From Flavobacterium sp. HJJ (GTDB lineage Bacteria; Bacteroidota; Bacteroidia; Flavobacteriales; Flavobacteriaceae): a stretch of DNA of 64,000 bases. Of this stretch, positions 24,111 to 33,939 are shown piece after piece. The translations under genes and the position numbers were made by a program. The DNA lies in NCBI RefSeq assembly GCF_015351475.1, contig NZ_JADKPR010000008.1:121982-185981 (forward strand). The letters run 5' to 3'. The notes under the pieces were generated by a model. The model worked only from the letters and a program-made list of their open reading frames with translations, made no database searches and was not told the origin of the DNA. Every line of letters begins with the position of its first letter. The stretch's first letter is position 1.

Positions 24111-24146
24111 AAAAAAACCATTCGGCAATCGGATGGTTTTTTTTTG
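24111..24146 (+). terminator. metK terminator
   Basis: AAAAAAACCAT and ATGGTTTTTTTT pair around a TCGGCAATCGG loop and end in a T9 run, 20 nt after the metK stop. Confidence 0.8.
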
Positions 24147-24268
24147 TCAATTGGCGGATTTGCAAAAATTAATATTTCAAAATCGTTGTATAATTCCCTT
24201 TGCCAAAACTAATTTTTATCTATTTTTACAATCTTATAAAGTATGAATTATAAAATCGTAACATCGTA

Positions 24269-24883
24269 ATGCACATAGCTATAGCTGGAAATATAGGCTC
24301 AGGAAAAACAACATTAACCCGTCTGTTAGCCAAACATTTTAAATGGGAACCTCATTTTGAAGAAGTAGTAGACAATCCTTATCTTGATGATTTTTACCAT
24401 CAGATGGAACGCTGGTCTTTTAATTTACAAATCTACTTTTTGAACAGCCGTTTTCGTCAGATAATGCAGATTCGTGAGAGTGGAAAAAAAATCATTCAAG
24501 ACAGAACCATTTATGAAGATGCTCATATTTTTGCTCCCAACCTTTATGCTATGGGGCTGATGACAAGCCGTGATTTTGAAAACTATTCTTCTCTGTTTGA
24601 ATTAATGGAAACACTTGTCAAAGCTCCCGATTTATTAATTTACTTAAGAAGTTCCATCCCTAACTTAGTAGGCCAGATTCATAAAAGAGGACGTGAGTAC
24701 GAAAACACCATTTCCATTGACTATTTAAGCCGACTCAATGAGCGTTATGAAGCTTGGATTCAAACCTACAATAAGGGAAAAATTATGATTATTGATGTAG
24801 ACAATATCAATTTTGTAGACAATCCAGAAGATTTAGGAAATATCATCAACCGAATTGATGCTGAGCTAAACGGATTATTTTAA
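24269..24883 (+). CDS. Deoxynucleoside kinase
   Basis: The 204-residue protein belongs to the dNK/dCK family. It has a P-loop GNIGSGKTT at residues 7-15, the DRTIYED motif near 77-83 and the lid RGREYENTIS near 145. It phosphorylates deoxynucleosides for salvage. Substrate preference (adenosine/guanosine or cytidine) cannot be judged safely. It stands alone between metK and a bidirectional terminator. Confidence 0.87.
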   Translation: MHIAIAGNIGSGKTTLTRLLAKHFKWEPHFEEVVDNPYLDDFYHQMERWSFNLQIYFLNSRFRQIMQIRESGKKIIQDRTIYEDAHIFAPNLYAMGLMTSRDFENYSSLFELMETLVKAPDLLIYLRSSIPNLVGQIHKRGREYENTISIDYLSRLNERYEAWIQTYNKGKIMIIDVDNINFVDNPEDLGNIINRIDAELNGLF

Positions 24884-24912
24884 TATTGAACTTTCATCTC
24901 TTTTGAAAATAA

Positions 24913-24940
24913 AAAATGCCCCGAATCTTCGGGGCATTTT
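24913..24940. terminator. Bidirectional terminator
   Basis: A 13-bp perfect stem (AAAATGCCCCGAA with TTCGGGGCATTTT, loop TC) serves the converging deoxynucleoside kinase and pyrophosphatase genes. Confidence 0.9.
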
Positions 24941-24957
24941 CATTTAAACAACTATTT

Positions 24958-27537
24958 TTATTTCAAAGCTTCTACTTTAGCTTTTACTTCTTCCAATGAG
25001 CCTTCAAAAACCTGTACGTTTTCATTGCCATTTATTGAAGTAGTTACTGTAGCTGCTGCTTTTCCGTCTTTATTTATCAGCTGTACTTTCACTTCTTTTT
25101 CTGCCTGTCTTTTTTTAGCACAGCATGACTTTCCTTTTGGCTCAACAAATTTGCCGTCTTTATCATAATGAGACAAACACATTTCTTTCTGTTCCGGAGT
25201 ACATTTTAGGCTGTCACACATTTTTGCACATTCCTCTTTAGTCATTTTTGCACATTTAGACATGTCGCATTTTCCCATCATCATAGCTCCTTCATCTGTA
25301 TGGCATTCTTTCATTTTGATTTCTTTCTTTGCACAACAGCTGTCAGTCCCAACAGTACTGCTTCCGTTTCCTAAAATCGGAGCCATAACTAACCCAATCA
25401 AACAGGTCAATTTGATTAAAATATTCATTGACGGCCCTGAAGTATCTTTAAATGGATCTCCAACAGTATCTCCGGTAACCGCCGCTTTATGAGCATCTGA
25501 ACCTTTATATGTCATTTCACCATTAATCATAACTCCTGCCTCAAATGATTTTTTAGCATTGTCCCAAGCACCGCCGGCATTGTTTTGAAAAACTGCCCAA
25601 AGCACTCCCGAAACAGTAACTCCAGCCATATAACCACCCAGCATTTCAGCGATTAACTGATTATTATCTCCGTACACTAATTTCCCTATAAGAACAATTG
25701 CAATTGGAAAGCCAATAGTTAAAATACCCGGTAACATCATTTCGCGCAAAGCTGCCTTTGTAGAAATATCAACACATTTTGCATATTCCGGTTTTCCGGT
25801 TCCTTCCATAATTCCAGAGATTTCTTTGAACTGACGACGTACTTCGTAAACCATGTCCATTGCCGCTTTTCCAACTGAATTCATCGCCAAAGCCGAGAAA
25901 ACAACTGGTATCATTCCGCCGACAAATAACATTGCTAATACAGGCGCTTTGAATATATTGATTCCGTCAATTCCTGTAAAGGTCACATAAGCTGCAAATA
26001 AAGCCAAAGAAGTCAAAGCAGCCGAAGCAATTGCAAAACCTTTTCCTGTTGCAGCAGTTGTATTTCCTACTGAATCCAAAATATCGGTTCTAGTACGTAC
26101 TTCTTTTGGCAGTTCACTCATCTCGGCAATTCCTCCGGCATTGTCTGATATAGGTCCAAAAGCATCTATTGCTAACTGCATCGCCGTAGTTGCCATCATC
26201 GCTGAAGCTGCTAATGCAACACCGTAAAATCCAGCCAAAGCATAAGAAGCCCAAATAGCAGCTGCAAACAATAAAACTGTTGGAAAAGTAGAAATCATTC
26301 CTGTTGCCAGTCCTGCAATCACGTTTGTTCCTGCTCCTGTGCTTGATTTTTGAACAATAGCTAATACTGGTTTTGTTCCCAATCCTGTATAATATTCAGT
26401 TACCGATGAAATAGCACCGCCTACAACTAAACCTATCAGTGTAGCATAAAACACATGCATGGACGAAATTTCTTTAGAACCTTCACCAAAGAAAGTCATA
26501 CTCATTGTTTCAGGAAGCATGTGATGTACTAAGAAATAACAAGCAATTGCTGTTAAAACAATAGAAACCCAGTTACCAATATTCAATGCTTTTTGAACCT
26601 GAGCTTCTTTGGCGTTTTCGTCTGTAATTTTAACGAGCATAGTGCCAATTATAGAAAACAAAATTCCAAAACCTGCAATTGCCATCGGTAATAAAATTGG
26701 CCCGATACCACCGAAAGCATCCTGAATGTTCCCGCCCATATCTTTTATCACATAATTCCCAAGAACCATTGCCGCCAAAACAGTTGCTACATACGACCCA
26801 AATAAGTCGGCTCCCATTCCCGCAACGTCTCCTACATTGTCTCCTACGTTATCTGCAATAGTAGCTGGGTTACGAGGATCATCTTCTGGGATCCCTGCTT
26901 CGACTTTACCAACTAAATCAGCTCCAACATCGGCAGCCTTGGTGTAAATTCCTCCGCCAACACGTGCAAACAATGCAATAGATTCAGCTCCAAGAGAGAA
27001 ACCTGCCAAGGTTTCCAGAACAACGGTCATGTCTTCTGTTGATGTCCATTCACCGTTCATAAATATTCTAAAAAAAAGAATAAAAAAACCGGTTAAACCT
27101 AAAACAGCTAAACCGGCTACGCCTAATCCCATTACAGTTCCTCCGCCAAAAGATACTTTCAAAGCTTGTGGCAAGCTGGTACGCGCGGCTTGAGTAGTTC
27201 TAACATTGGTTTTTGTTGCGATTTTCATTCCCATATTTCCTGCCAATGCTGAGAAAAATGCTCCGAAGACAAAGGCAACTACTATTAATATATTGGTTTT
27301 AACTCCAGGGATAAAAGTGATTCCTGCTAATACAACACTTGCGATCAATACAAAGACAGCCAATAATCGGTATTCTGCCTTTAAGAAAGCCAAAGCCCCT
27401 TCATATATATAATCTGATATCTCCTTCATTTTGCCATCTCCAGGATCTTGTTTTAACACCCAAGATTTTTTAACAGTCATAAAAATAAGTCCTATTATTG
27501 CCATGACAATTGGCACATAAATCATAATTGAATCCAT
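24958..27537 (-). CDS. hppA: Membrane-bound (K+-dependent type) ion-pumping pyrophosphatase with Cys-rich tail
   Basis: The frame opens at 27594, but [17 protein letters not shown] from the ATG at 27535-27537 is the natural first membrane segment (859 aa). Catalytic motifs [11 protein letters not shown] and DNVGDNVGD are intact. [12 protein letters not shown] has Ala where K+-independent pumps carry Lys, indicating the K+-dependent branch; H+ or Na+ as pumped ion is unclear. After the usual C-terminal membrane helix ([11 protein letters not shown]) about 128 extra residues follow (24961-25344) with 11 cysteines, many Met and Lys and two CCAKK motifs. It neighbours the soluble pyrophosphatase gene. 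The role of the tail is unknown. Confidence 0.93.
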   Translation of the reverse strand: MDSIMIYVPIVMAIIGLIFMTVKKSWVLKQDPGDGKMKEISDYIYEGALAFLKAEYRLLAVFVLIASVVLAGITFIPGVKTNILIVVAFVFGAFFSALAGNMGMKIATKTNVRTTQAARTSLPQALKVSFGGGTVMGLGVAGLAVLGLTGFFILFFRIFMNGEWTSTEDMTVVLETLAGFSLGAESIALFARVGGGIYTKAADVGADLVGKVEAGIPEDDPRNPATIADNVGDNVGDVAGMGADLFGSYVATVLAAMVLGNYVIKDMGGNIQDAFGGIGPILLPMAIAGFGILFSIIGTMLVKITDENAKEAQVQKALNIGNWVSIVLTAIACYFLVHHMLPETMSMTFFGEGSKEISSMHVFYATLIGLVVGGAISSVTEYYTGLGTKPVLAIVQKSSTGAGTNVIAGLATGMISTFPTVLLFAAAIWASYALAGFYGVALAASAMMATTAMQLAIDAFGPISDNAGGIAEMSELPKEVRTRTDILDSVGNTTAATGKGFAIASAALTSLALFAAYVTFTGIDGINIFKAPVLAMLFVGGMIPVVFSALAMNSVGKAAMDMVYEVRRQFKEISGIMEGTGKPEYAKCVDISTKAALREMMLPGILTIGFPIAIVLIGKLVYGDNNQLIAEMLGGYMAGVTVSGVLWAVFQNNAGGAWDNAKKSFEAGVMINGEMTYKGSDAHKAAVTGDTVGDPFKDTSGPSMNILIKLTCLIGLVMAPILGNGSSTVGTDSCCAKKEIKMKECHTDEGAMMMGKCDMSKCAKMTKEECAKMCDSLKCTPEQKEMCLSHYDKDGKFVEPKGKSCCAKKRQAEKEVKVQLINKDGKAAATVTTSINGNENVQVFEGSLEEVKAKVEALK

Positions 27538-27592
27538 AAATATTTTTTTTGATTCGGTTAATAATAAAAAAAGTAATGGATAGCAATTTAAC

Positions 27593-27631
27593 AAAAAAAA
27601 GCAACACTCTTTGCAGAGTATTGCTTTTTTT
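27593..27631 (-). terminator. Terminator between ppa and hppA
   Basis: AAAAAAAAGCAACACTCT and AGAGTATTGCTTTTTTT pair with one mismatch; a T-run on the minus strand ends the ppa transcript before hppA. Confidence 0.8.
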
Positions 27632-27651
27632 ACAAATTCAAAGTGTAAAAA

Positions 27652-28182
27652 TTATTTAATGCTAAATAATCCTTCTGCTTTATTTGGAATATCATTAAAA
27701 CGCTGTGTACATTCTTTGATGATATCAAATGCTTCATTTACATCTCCCCATCCTTCTACATCTACTTTTTTGTGTTCAAGATCTTTGTAAACCTGGAAAA
27801 AATGTTCAATTTCTTTCAATAAGTGAGGATTGATATCTGATAAGTTTTCTAATGAATTCCAGATTGGATCAGAAACTGGTACGCAGATAATTTTTTCGTC
27901 TGGTCCTTTATCATCAGCCATATGGAAAACTCCAATAGGTTTTACTTCAATTACACAGCCGGGAAAAGTAGGTTCGTTTATCAAAACTAAAACATCTAAC
28001 GGGTCACCGTCTAATGCTAAAGTTTCAGGAATGAATCCATAATCAGCTGGGTACATCATTGAAGAGAATAACATCCTGTCAAAACGCATTCTTTTTATCT
28101 CAAAATCGTACTCGTATTTATTTCTACTTCCTCTTGGTATTTCAATTAATACGTCAAAAGTTTTTAATTTGTCTGCAGTCAT
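27652..28182 (-). CDS. ppa: Inorganic pyrophosphatase, family I
   Basis: The frame extends to 28221, but the ATG at 28180-28182 gives the family start (176 aa). The active-site motif DGDPLDVLVL near residue 55 and the IEIPRGSRNKYEYD substrate segment identify a soluble Mg2+-dependent pyrophosphatase. It hydrolyses pyrophosphate from biosynthesis, including that released by the ATP sulfurylase and SAM synthetase encoded nearby. It lies next to the membrane pyrophosphatase gene but is separated by a terminator, so the two are probably expressed separately. Confidence 0.95.
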   Translation of the reverse strand: MTADKLKTFDVLIEIPRGSRNKYEYDFEIKRMRFDRMLFSSMMYPADYGFIPETLALDGDPLDVLVLINEPTFPGCVIEVKPIGVFHMADDKGPDEKIICVPVSDPIWNSLENLSDINPHLLKEIEHFFQVYKDLEHKKVDVEGWGDVNEAFDIIKECTQRFNDIPNKAEGLFSIK

Positions 28183-28293
28183 TATTTTTTTGTCTTTTCT
28201 TAATTTTATTAACGACTGCAAAAGTAATCAAACAATACTTTTTTGCAATAAAAAAAGACAATAATGACTATAAAGTTTTTGTTAATTAACAAT

Positions 28294-28893
28294 TTAATAC
28301 ACAATTGTCCTTTTTCGTTTTCTTAAATAATAATGCCAAAGCAAAAATGTTGCATAAGAGCGGTATGGACTCCATTTCTCTGTGTGAATTTCCATTTCTT
28401 TTCTGTCATGAATATCAAGCAGTTCTTTGATTGTATTAATAACTGCTATATCACCCAGCGGAATTAAATCGGGTTCCTGCAGGCAAAACATGAGGTAAAT
28501 ATCGATAGTCCAGTTCCCGATTCCTTTTAATCTGATTAATTCTTCCCGGACCTGCTGTGCAGATTTGGCTGCTAGACCTTCAATATCAAGTTCTTTATTA
28601 AGGACGGCCTGGGCTAATACTTTTATATAATTAGTCTTCTGCCTGCTGACTCCCAAAGCTCTAAACTCTTCGTCAGGCAAAACAGACATCGCTTCAGGAC
28701 TGCAGTCCGTATGTGCTTTTATTTTTAAAAAAGTGGCTTTTGCCGAATCTATGGAAACCTGCTGCTCTAAAATTAACAGCACCAGCGTTTCAAATCCCTG
28801 AGGTCTTCTTGGAATTACCGGCAATCCGTAGGTATCAATTATATGCTGAAATATAGGGTCTTTTTGAAATAGATAGTCAATTGCTGCCTGCAT
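28294..28893 (-). CDS. AlkA-like DNA-3-methyladenine glycosylase
   Basis: The 199-residue protein belongs to the HhH-GPD base-excision family, with a helix-hairpin-helix segment LIRLKGIGNWTIDIYL around residues 117-132 and an Asp in PLGDIAVINTI shortly after as candidate catalytic residue. It lacks the N-terminal domain of E. coli AlkA. It would excise alkylated purines. A partial interspersed repeat lies directly upstream. Confidence 0.82.
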   Translation of the reverse strand: MQAAIDYLFQKDPIFQHIIDTYGLPVIPRRPQGFETLVLLILEQQVSIDSAKATFLKIKAHTDCSPEAMSVLPDEEFRALGVSRQKTNYIKVLAQAVLNKELDIEGLAAKSAQQVREELIRLKGIGNWTIDIYLMFCLQEPDLIPLGDIAVINTIKELLDIHDRKEMEIHTEKWSPYRSYATFLLWHYYLRKRKRTIVY

Positions 28894-28908
28894 GGTTTGA
28901 TTTTTTTT

Positions 28909-28957
28909 AGCCCGGATTACTTCGCAAGTTCGCTACGCTCGGATTAAATGAAAAGCC
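28909..28957. repeat. Partial copy of the interspersed repeat
   Basis: AGCCCGGATTACTTCGCAAG followed by TTCGCTACGCTCGGATTAAA matches the start of the element at 91-240 with several substitutions. It sits just upstream of the AlkA-like gene start, between that gene and the DUF5686 gene. Confidence 0.5.
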
Positions 28958-29083
28958 TTATGAAAAAAATTGCTGATTTTTGTTGAAGTAAAAAAACGGT
29001 TAAAGGACTCCCTTTTTATTTTTACAAAAATAGCAGTTTTTTAGTCAGCTTGTAACGGATTTGTCCAATTCGCAGTACAACCC

Positions 29084-31582
29084 CTAAAAATAGAACCCAA
29101 ACGATCCCTTAACAGCAAATCGGTTAATGTTTGGGGTATTTAAGTAACTGCCTCTCCAAGAAAAATCCAATCGAAAGACCTTGAAAATATTTCCTATTCC
29201 TGCATTATATTCCCAGTATATATTTTCGGGTGCAGTGTATTCTAATCCAGAAGCGTTTATACTTTTATTAGCATCACTAATGGTTCCGTAAGCCCCTTTA
29301 ACTCCTACAATTTCTCTCCAATTTAGTTTTCGTAAAAATGGAACTCTGGCAAACAATCTTCCGTTAAAATCGTGATTCCACTGTAAAGTTGCATATTTAT
29401 CTGTAACAAATTCATAATAGTTAAGATTACTGAAAGCGTTTTCCATAGTGAAAAAAGTCTGGTTTCCAGGCACAATACTTAATAATCCCAAAGGTACAGT
29501 TCCAAAGGTTTTTCCCGCTTCCAAAATTAAATTGGTGCGTCCCAATGGACCAATAATAATAGGCTGTTTGTAGTAAATCTCAAGTTTTTTATAATTGAAA
29601 TCGCTGTTTAAAACTCCTTTATATCCTTGACTATAATTTACAAATAAGGTGGTGTATGGGCTATTAGCTATACTTCTTTCGACACCATATGCAATGGTTC
29701 TTCGATTTGGAGTGTACTCTGCCTGAATATTAAACTCGGATTGAGTAGTCGTACTTTTTACAACACCTGCAGGGTTTGCAGCAGATGGTAATGCAGTATA
29801 GTAGTCTAAACTAAAGACTGGCGATGCTGACTCCAGTGTTTTATATGTTACTCCTGTTTGAAATGTTAGGTTTTTTATTGGCTCAACAGCAACATAAAGG
29901 TTTGTTAAACCAATATTTGTTAATTTTCCATTTGATCCGGTGGTAAAAAAAGAAGATGAACCATAATTCCTTGCCAATATATCATTAGTCGTTGTCAATT
30001 GAGCTCCTAACTGCTCTATATCGCGTCTGTTTCCTCCCGATATGATGATTCGGTTTTTCTTGTCGATCATCCATTTTCCAGCTAAACCATATTTAAATTT
30101 ATCGTCTCTGGCACCATAGGCAATAAATGCCTGTACGCGCCAAGGGTCATTTGGACCAAAATAGGTTCGCGCACCTAATCTAGTTTTAAACCCTTCAACT
30201 TCATTATAGCCAAAAGTGGAAAAAATAGGCCCAAAATCATAATTGCCATAATTGACGTAACCACTCGCCAGCGTCGTTACTAAATTGGTAATCTGTTTAA
30301 AGGCTTGTACATTTTTCAAAGTGTCGAGCATTTTGTAAACGCCCTGCTCGTCTTTGGTTAATTTTTCAAAGCGATTCTCTTCCCAGTATTCATCACTCTT
30401 CTTGTATATTTCGTTGTCTATAAAATTAACTTCTTCTTTATAGAATTTTTCCGGTTTTTGGATGTTGAATTTATGATTCTGATAATAAGTGGTACGCTTA
30501 CCATAAACTCCTTTTGATTTGTCTTTTTTATTAAAGGCAAAATCAGACATCAAATAATCTTTGGTCAAAAGAAAAACAGAATCGTTTAAAACTTCAAATT
30601 CCTGTTCTACATAAACATCTTTTACCCAGTTAATATTGGCACTTTTGGTAACTGCCATATTGATTCTTTTTATGGCAAATGTCGTATCATTTACCCAAAA
30701 ATCTCCTTTGAAAGTCAATTCGTTTTTCCTCCTTGGATAAAAAACAATATTATAGCACCATTTTTTATCAATATAAGCACTGTCTTTTAATACATAATTA
30801 TAGACATCAATTCCTGTTCTGGATAGCGGGCTGGTAAAACTTTTATCAAATAATGCGATGTAATTATTATATATATTGTAATCAGAATATAAATCTTTTA
30901 TGAATGATAAAATTTGCTGATTACCATCAAAACCAGAAGTTTTACTGGCTTTGGTGATTTCTTTTACTTTCGGTATTTTGTTGTCTCCATAAACATCTAC
31001 CAGCGCTTCATTTACAAAAATAGGCAAATAGGTTTTCCCGGTTACTTTTGAAGTGTCAACATGGTCAAATATGAATTCCATGCCTTTGAAAATCTTTTGC
31101 TTTCTATATGCACTGTCAATAGAATTGATGTCAAATTCCACTTTTTCATATTTCTCCATTTGGTATTGGGCAAACTGATACAATCCGTTTTTTTTCTTTT
31201 TCTCCCAAATTTTTCGCAGGATATCAAGCGCCGGATTATTTTTCTTGGAGGTTTTTCCAGCAAAAATTACGACTTCTTTCAGTTCCTGCTGCTCACTTAA
31301 TTCAATTGTGAAATTATAATTAACCGTTTTGCTAAGCGTAATTTCTTTGTCAGCAAAACCTATCGAAGTAATTAATAATGTTGTGTAGGTGTTTGGAGAT
31401 TCCATATAAAACCTTCCATCTTCGTTGGTCACAGTACCTGTACTTGAATTTTTGAAAACAACATTCGCGTAAGGAACTGGCTGTTTGAGTTTATCCACAA
31501 CAATGCCGCTCACTTTTGTCTGACCAAAAATGGAGTTAGCAGCAATAAAAATTAATACGATAACGGATACTATTTTCTTCAT
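29084..31582 (-). CDS. Outer-membrane protein, DUF5686 with N-terminal carboxypeptidase-regulatory-like domain
   Basis: The 832-residue protein has a signal peptide (MKKIVSVIVLIFIAANSIFGQ). It continues with a beta-sandwich CarboxypepD_reg-like domain (KVSGIVVDKLKQPVPYANVVF) and a long DUF5686 region ending in beta-strand-rich sequence and a terminal aromatic (GSFGFYF), which suggests an outer-membrane barrel. Proteins of this type are frequent in Bacteroidota; their function is poorly defined. It follows pdhB but a strong terminator separates them. Confidence 0.82.
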   Translation of the reverse strand: MKKIVSVIVLIFIAANSIFGQTKVSGIVVDKLKQPVPYANVVFKNSSTGTVTNEDGRFYMESPNTYTTLLITSIGFADKEITLSKTVNYNFTIELSEQQELKEVVIFAGKTSKKNNPALDILRKIWEKKKKNGLYQFAQYQMEKYEKVEFDINSIDSAYRKQKIFKGMEFIFDHVDTSKVTGKTYLPIFVNEALVDVYGDNKIPKVKEITKASKTSGFDGNQQILSFIKDLYSDYNIYNNYIALFDKSFTSPLSRTGIDVYNYVLKDSAYIDKKWCYNIVFYPRRKNELTFKGDFWVNDTTFAIKRINMAVTKSANINWVKDVYVEQEFEVLNDSVFLLTKDYLMSDFAFNKKDKSKGVYGKRTTYYQNHKFNIQKPEKFYKEEVNFIDNEIYKKSDEYWEENRFEKLTKDEQGVYKMLDTLKNVQAFKQITNLVTTLASGYVNYGNYDFGPIFSTFGYNEVEGFKTRLGARTYFGPNDPWRVQAFIAYGARDDKFKYGLAGKWMIDKKNRIIISGGNRRDIEQLGAQLTTTNDILARNYGSSSFFTTGSNGKLTNIGLTNLYVAVEPIKNLTFQTGVTYKTLESASPVFSLDYYTALPSAANPAGVVKSTTTQSEFNIQAEYTPNRRTIAYGVERSIANSPYTTLFVNYSQGYKGVLNSDFNYKKLEIYYKQPIIIGPLGRTNLILEAGKTFGTVPLGLLSIVPGNQTFFTMENAFSNLNYYEFVTDKYATLQWNHDFNGRLFARVPFLRKLNWREIVGVKGAYGTISDANKSINASGLEYTAPENIYWEYNAGIGNIFKVFRLDFSWRGSYLNTPNINRFAVKGSFGFYF

Positions 31583-31593
31583 GATATATAAAA

Positions 31594-31631
31594 AAAAGCT
31601 TCATCAAAATTACAATTGATGAAGCTTTTTA
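31594..31631 (-). terminator. pdhB terminator
   Basis: A 15-bp perfect stem, AAAAAGCTTCATCAA with TTGATGAAGCTTTTT, is followed by more Ts on the minus strand. Confidence 0.88.
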
Positions 31632-31647
31632 AATAGTTATATGCAAA

Positions 31648-32625
31648 TTATTTGTATAATACTTTCTTCACTGCTTTTACAACATCAGCAGCATTTGGCA
31701 GCCATTCTTTCAATAATACTGGAGAATATGGTGCTGGAGTATCAGCTGTCGTAATACGCTGGATTGGCGCATCAAGGAAATCGAAAGCCTGTTCCTGAAC
31801 CAAGTAAGCAATCTCTGAAGATACACTTGCAAAAGGCCAAGCCTCTTCAAGAATTACCAATCTGTTTGTTTTTCTAACAGAAGTTAAAATCGCATCCTTA
31901 TCCATTGGACGAACTGTTCTCAAGTCGATAATTTCACAAGAGATTCCTTCTTTTGCTAATTCATCAGCAGCGATATAAGCTTCTTTGATAATTTTTCCGA
32001 AAGAAACGATAGTTACATCAGTTCCTTCTCTTTTAATATCTGCAACTCCAATTGGAATAGTATATTCACCATCTGGCACTTCACCTTTATCACCATACAT
32101 CTGCTCTGATTCCATGAAAATAACTGGGTCATTATCACGAATAGCCGATTTCAATAAACCTTTGGCATCATAAACATTTGATGGAACTATTACTTTAAGT
32201 CCTGGAGTATTTGCAAACCAGTTCTCGATAGCCTGCGAGTGAGTTGCTCCCAATTGTCCTGCCGAAGCAGTCGGTCCGCGGAAAACGATTGGTACATTAA
32301 ACTGCCCGCCGGTCATCTGACGCATTTTGGCAGCGTTGTTTATAATTTGGTCGATTCCAACTAAACAAAAGTTGAAAGTCATATACTCAACAATCGGGCG
32401 GCATCCGTTCATTGCTGATCCTACAGCAATTCCAGTAAAACCAAGTTCAGCAATTGGTGTATCGATTACTCTTTTTTCACCAAATTCAGCAAGCATTCCT
32501 TTAGAAGCTTTGTAAGCTCCATTGTATTCTGCAACCTCTTCACCCATTAAGTATATGGACTCATCGCGGCGCATTTCTTCACTCATCGCTTCACAAATGG
32601 CCTCTCTAAATTGTATCGTTCTCAT
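31648..32625 (-). CDS. pdhB: Pyruvate dehydrogenase E1 component, beta subunit
   Basis: The 325-residue protein is the transketolase-like beta subunit: QFREAICEAMSEEM start, GEEVAEYNGAYKAS near 28-41, and a C-terminal transketolase domain with EEAWPFASVSSEIA. With the alpha subunit it decarboxylates pyruvate using thiamine diphosphate. The alpha subunit and E2/E3 are not in this window. The promoter -7 element TATTTTTG lies at 32658-32665. A 2-oxoisovalerate dehydrogenase beta subunit is a weaker alternative. Confidence 0.9.
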   Translation of the reverse strand: MRTIQFREAICEAMSEEMRRDESIYLMGEEVAEYNGAYKASKGMLAEFGEKRVIDTPIAELGFTGIAVGSAMNGCRPIVEYMTFNFCLVGIDQIINNAAKMRQMTGGQFNVPIVFRGPTASAGQLGATHSQAIENWFANTPGLKVIVPSNVYDAKGLLKSAIRDNDPVIFMESEQMYGDKGEVPDGEYTIPIGVADIKREGTDVTIVSFGKIIKEAYIAADELAKEGISCEIIDLRTVRPMDKDAILTSVRKTNRLVILEEAWPFASVSSEIAYLVQEQAFDFLDAPIQRITTADTPAPYSPVLLKEWLPNAADVVKAVKKVLYK

Positions 32626-32657
32626 ATTTATATAGTCGTGTGTAATTTTTAGAAATG

Positions 32658-32665
32658 CAAAAATA
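32658..32665 (-). promoter_or_regulatory. pdhB promoter -7 element
   Basis: The minus strand has TATTTTTG, a full TAnnTTTG match, 33 nt before the pdhB start. A clear -33 box is not visible. Confidence 0.5.
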
Positions 32666-33030
32666 ATTATTTTAAATTACTTAAAAGCATAAAACACTTT
32701 AAAATAACAAGGTTTTATACTATTGTTTTTTTTTAGAGCCATTTAGCACTGGTTCTTTTCATTCCTATTTATCTGCTGAAATAATTAGTGTTTATTTTGA
32801 TCTAAAAAGTATCCGTAAAAAAAACCGCTGTCTAAATCTTTTCTTTTTATTCACTTAATGACCTTTTGACAAATTGTGACAGCTGATGTAAATTGCTGAA
32901 ATTCACAAAATATCGTCCATTTTTTATAAAAATTATCATTATAAACATTCTTATCACATTATAATTAACGAAATCGTAATAGCTGTAAAAAATATTATGC
33001 ATGCATAGTAAATTATTCGATTTATTATTT
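32666..33030. other. Gene-free spacer between divergent pdhB and etfB
   Basis: The AT-rich interval contains no reading frame or conserved RNA that I can recognise. It carries the divergent promoter region for the two transcription units. Confidence 0.5.
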
Positions 33031-33038
33031 TAAATTTG
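33031..33038 (+). promoter_or_regulatory. etfB promoter -7 element
   Basis: TAAATTTG is a full TAnnTTTG match 33 nt before the etfB ATG. Confidence 0.55.
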
Positions 33039-33070
33039 TCTGAGAAAAAAAAGAATTTAATATATAGATT

Positions 33071-33817
33071 ATGAAAATATTAGTTTGCATCAGTCATGTC
33101 CCTGATACTACATCAAAAATCAACTTCACTAACGGTGATGCTGAATTTGACACCAATGGAGTTCAATATGTAATCAATCCAAATGACGAATTTGGCCTAA
33201 CCCGTGCTATCTGGTTTCAAGAGCAGCAAGGAGCCACAGTTACCATAGTGAATGTAGGCGGACCAGATACCGAACCAACCTTAAGAAAAGCATTGGCAAT
33301 TGGCGCCAACGAAGCGATTCGTGTAAATGCAAATCCAACTGACGGCTTTTTTGTAGCAAAACAATTAGCCGAGGTAATTAAAAACGGCGGATATGATATT
33401 GTAATAGCAGGAAAAGAATCACTTGATTATAACGGAGGAATGGTTCCTGGTATGATTGCCGGTATTTTGGAGTATAACTTTTTAAATTCCTGTACAGCAA
33501 TAAATGTAGACGGAACTAATGTAACTGCTGTCCGCGAAATAGACGGCGGAAAAGAAACCGTAAACACTTCATTACCAATTATTATAGGAGCTCAGAAAGG
33601 AATTGTAGAGGAAAAAGATCTGCGCATTCCAAATATGAGAGGAATCATGACTGCCAGAACTAAAGTTTTAACAATTCTAGAACCAGTTGACGCCCCTGCA
33701 AACACAAAAGCCGTGAAGTTTGAAAAACCAGCTCCAAAATCGGCGGTTAAATTGGTCTCTGCAGACAATCTGGACGAATTAATAAATTTACTGCACAACG
33801 AAGCGAAAGTAATTTAA
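33071..33817 (+). CDS. etfB: Electron transfer flavoprotein, beta subunit
   Basis: The 248-residue protein has the ETF beta hallmarks: CISHVPDTTSKINF at the N-terminus, PNDEFGLTRAI near 41, and GAQKGIVEEKDLRIPNMRGIM near 178-198. With EtfA it takes electrons from acyl-CoA and other dehydrogenases to the quinone pool. etfA follows after 122 bp of AT-rich TCTAAA word repeats in the same direction. Confidence 0.95.
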   Translation: MKILVCISHVPDTTSKINFTNGDAEFDTNGVQYVINPNDEFGLTRAIWFQEQQGATVTIVNVGGPDTEPTLRKALAIGANEAIRVNANPTDGFFVAKQLAEVIKNGGYDIVIAGKESLDYNGGMVPGMIAGILEYNFLNSCTAINVDGTNVTAVREIDGGKETVNTSLPIIIGAQKGIVEEKDLRIPNMRGIMTARTKVLTILEPVDAPANTKAVKFEKPAPKSAVKLVSADNLDELINLLHNEAKVI

Positions 33818-33939
33818 GACTTTAGATTGCTGATTGAAGATCAACGATTTTTTATTGCTGATGGCAAAAAAATCTAAATTTTTAATCGGAGTTCTAAAAT
33901 CTAAATTCATAAGTCTAAAATCTAAAATCACAAATCATC

